In this document: in pieces, positions 12,253 to 12,926 of the stretch
Position numbering within the stretch: the stretch's first letter is position 1
Layout of the letters: each line of letters begins with the position of its first letter
From: GAS188 sp035949255
GTDB lineage: Bacteria; Pseudomonadota; Alphaproteobacteria; Rhizobiales; Beijerinckiaceae
DNA: 12,926 nt
Reading direction: 5' to 3'
NCBI GenBank assembly: GCA_035949255.1
Contig: DASZIL010000133.1
Span: 1-12,926, forward strand
Notes under the pieces: generated by a model
Told to the model about the DNA's origin: nothing
Database searches by the model: none
Seen by the model: the letters and a program-made list of their open reading frames with translations, nothing else
Position numbers and translations under genes: made by a program

Positions 12253-12926
12253 CACGCGTCTCCCGTTTCGAGACGCGCGCGCGCCTCGAGCACCTTCCCG
12301 TCGAGCGCGGCGAGCGCGTCGAGAATTCCGGCCGCGAAGCTGCCTGGACCGCGCGCCGTCTCGGCCGCGATCTCGCCGGCGACGCCGATCGCGGCAAGCC
12401 CCGAGACGGCCGCAAGCAGCGGATTGCCGCAGAACGCCATGAGCGCCGCGATGAGCGCGCCCGAGGCGCAACCCATGCCGGTCACTTGCGCCATCAAAGC
12501 ATGTCCGTTGCGGACCCGGATCATGATGCCTCCGTCCGAGACCGTGTCGCTCGCGCCGGTGAGCGCGACGACGCAGCGCTTCGTCTCGGCGAAGTCGCGC
12601 ACATGAGACGGCGTTGGCGAGAGGCCGGCGAGCGCCTCAAATTCACTGGCGTTCAGGCGAATGATCGCCGGCCCTTGTTCCAGCATCTTTCGCGCCAACG
12701 CGAGGCGAGGCGGGGAGGCATCGACGAAGACCGGATCGAGCACGACGGGCACGCCGGCCTTCGAGGCCGCGGCGAGCGCGAGCGGAAGCGCGGCGCGGCG
12801 CTCGGCATCGAGCGTGCCGAGATTGACGAGGAGCGCACCGGCGCGCGCGACGAAACCCTCGATTTCCTCGGGCGAGGCGCTCATCGAGGGAATGGCGCCT
12901 GCCGCGAGCAGGAGATTGGCCGTGAA
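12252..12926 (-). CDS. thiM: Hydroxyethylthiazole kinase (5' end outside window)
   Basis: A ribokinase-fold enzyme that phosphorylates 4-methyl-5-hydroxyethylthiazole, a thiamine salvage step. The frame is open to the right edge (first visible residues FTANLLLAAGAIPSMS, the family's N-terminal NxxLxxGA..PxM block), so an internal ATG at 12884 is not the true start; roughly 30-40 residues are missing. Visible markers are DPVFVDASPPR, RLNASEFEALAG (the N-xx-E nucleotide and metal site) and VTGMGCASGALIAA, with the catalytic-loop cysteine conserved in ThiM. It is the first visible gene of the thi operon and overlaps thiE by one base. A TPP riboswitch, if present, would lie beyond the right edge. 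Confidence 0.95.
   Translation of the reverse strand, partial: FTANLLLAAGAIPSMSASPEEIEGFVARAGALLVNLGTLDAERRAALPLALAAASKAGVPVVLDPVFVDASPPRLALARKMLEQGPAIIRLNASEFEALAGLSPTPSHVRDFAETKRCVVALTGASDTVSDGGIMIRVRNGHALMAQVTGMGCASGALIAALMAFCGNPLLAAVSGLAAIGVAGEIAAETARGPGSFAAGILDALAALDGKVLEARARLETGDA

Noticed and set aside
10397..12606. Two long plus-strand frames (404 and 368 codons) opposite the thi operon
   Set aside because: They are antisense to thiD, the TRAP binding protein, thiE and thiM, all of which carry clear motifs on the other strand. The translations resemble no protein.

Overview
The window looks like chromosomal DNA of a high-GC alphaproteobacterium, probably of the Rhizobiales. The grounds are the GC-rich codon use, the protein styles and the gene content; no rRNA or other marker fixes a genus. 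Most of it is metabolic and transport DNA with ordinary housekeeping genes. I see no CRISPR array, integrase, insertion sequence or tRNA.

Layout from left to right. (1) 1-587, + strand: the C-terminal part of a short-chain dehydrogenase/ketoreductase-like protein cut by the window edge, clearly lower in GC than what follows. (2) 570-2892: a MarR-family repressor (-) divergent from a DUF899 thioredoxin-like gene (+), with a perfect 12-bp palindrome between them; then a ~150-bp relic of a serine hydrolase (beta-lactamase family) and a two-domain VOC/glyoxalase-like gene. (3) 2920-7108, - strand: a five-gene operon in the order PLP aminotransferase, periplasmic solute-binding protein, two permeases, ATPase. 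It is a polar-amino-acid-type ABC importer closed by a weak intrinsic terminator. The first permease start lies in a three-copy 11-bp repeat that forms a ladder of overlapping starts and stops. (4) 7374-8743, - strand: RNase PH (rph) behind an unrecognised protein with one C-terminal membrane anchor. (5) 8744-9135: a non-coding divergent region with a 13-bp minisatellite and a GC palindrome, then a YbaK/ProX-type editing-domain gene (+). (6) 9664-12926, - strand: thiM (cut by the edge), thiE, a Tat-exported TRAP solute-binding protein, thiD, joined by overlapping or closely spaced reading frames.

How the genes may work together. The thi cluster encodes salvage and joining of thiamine precursors: ThiM phosphorylates hydroxyethylthiazole, ThiD phosphorylates hydroxymethylpyrimidine and its phosphate, and ThiE couples the two. 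The TRAP binding protein inside this operon, translationally coupled to thiE and altered at positions that bind ligand in its alpha-keto-acid relatives, is the best candidate here for an undescribed function: capture of a thiamine precursor. The amino-acid-type operon pairs an importer with an aminotransferase, suggesting uptake and deamination of one nitrogen compound. Its binding protein seems to lack the Asp that normally holds the ligand's alpha-amino group. The MarR/DUF899 pair looks like a small, possibly redox-responsive, regulatory unit whose repressor gene may be transcribed without a leader.
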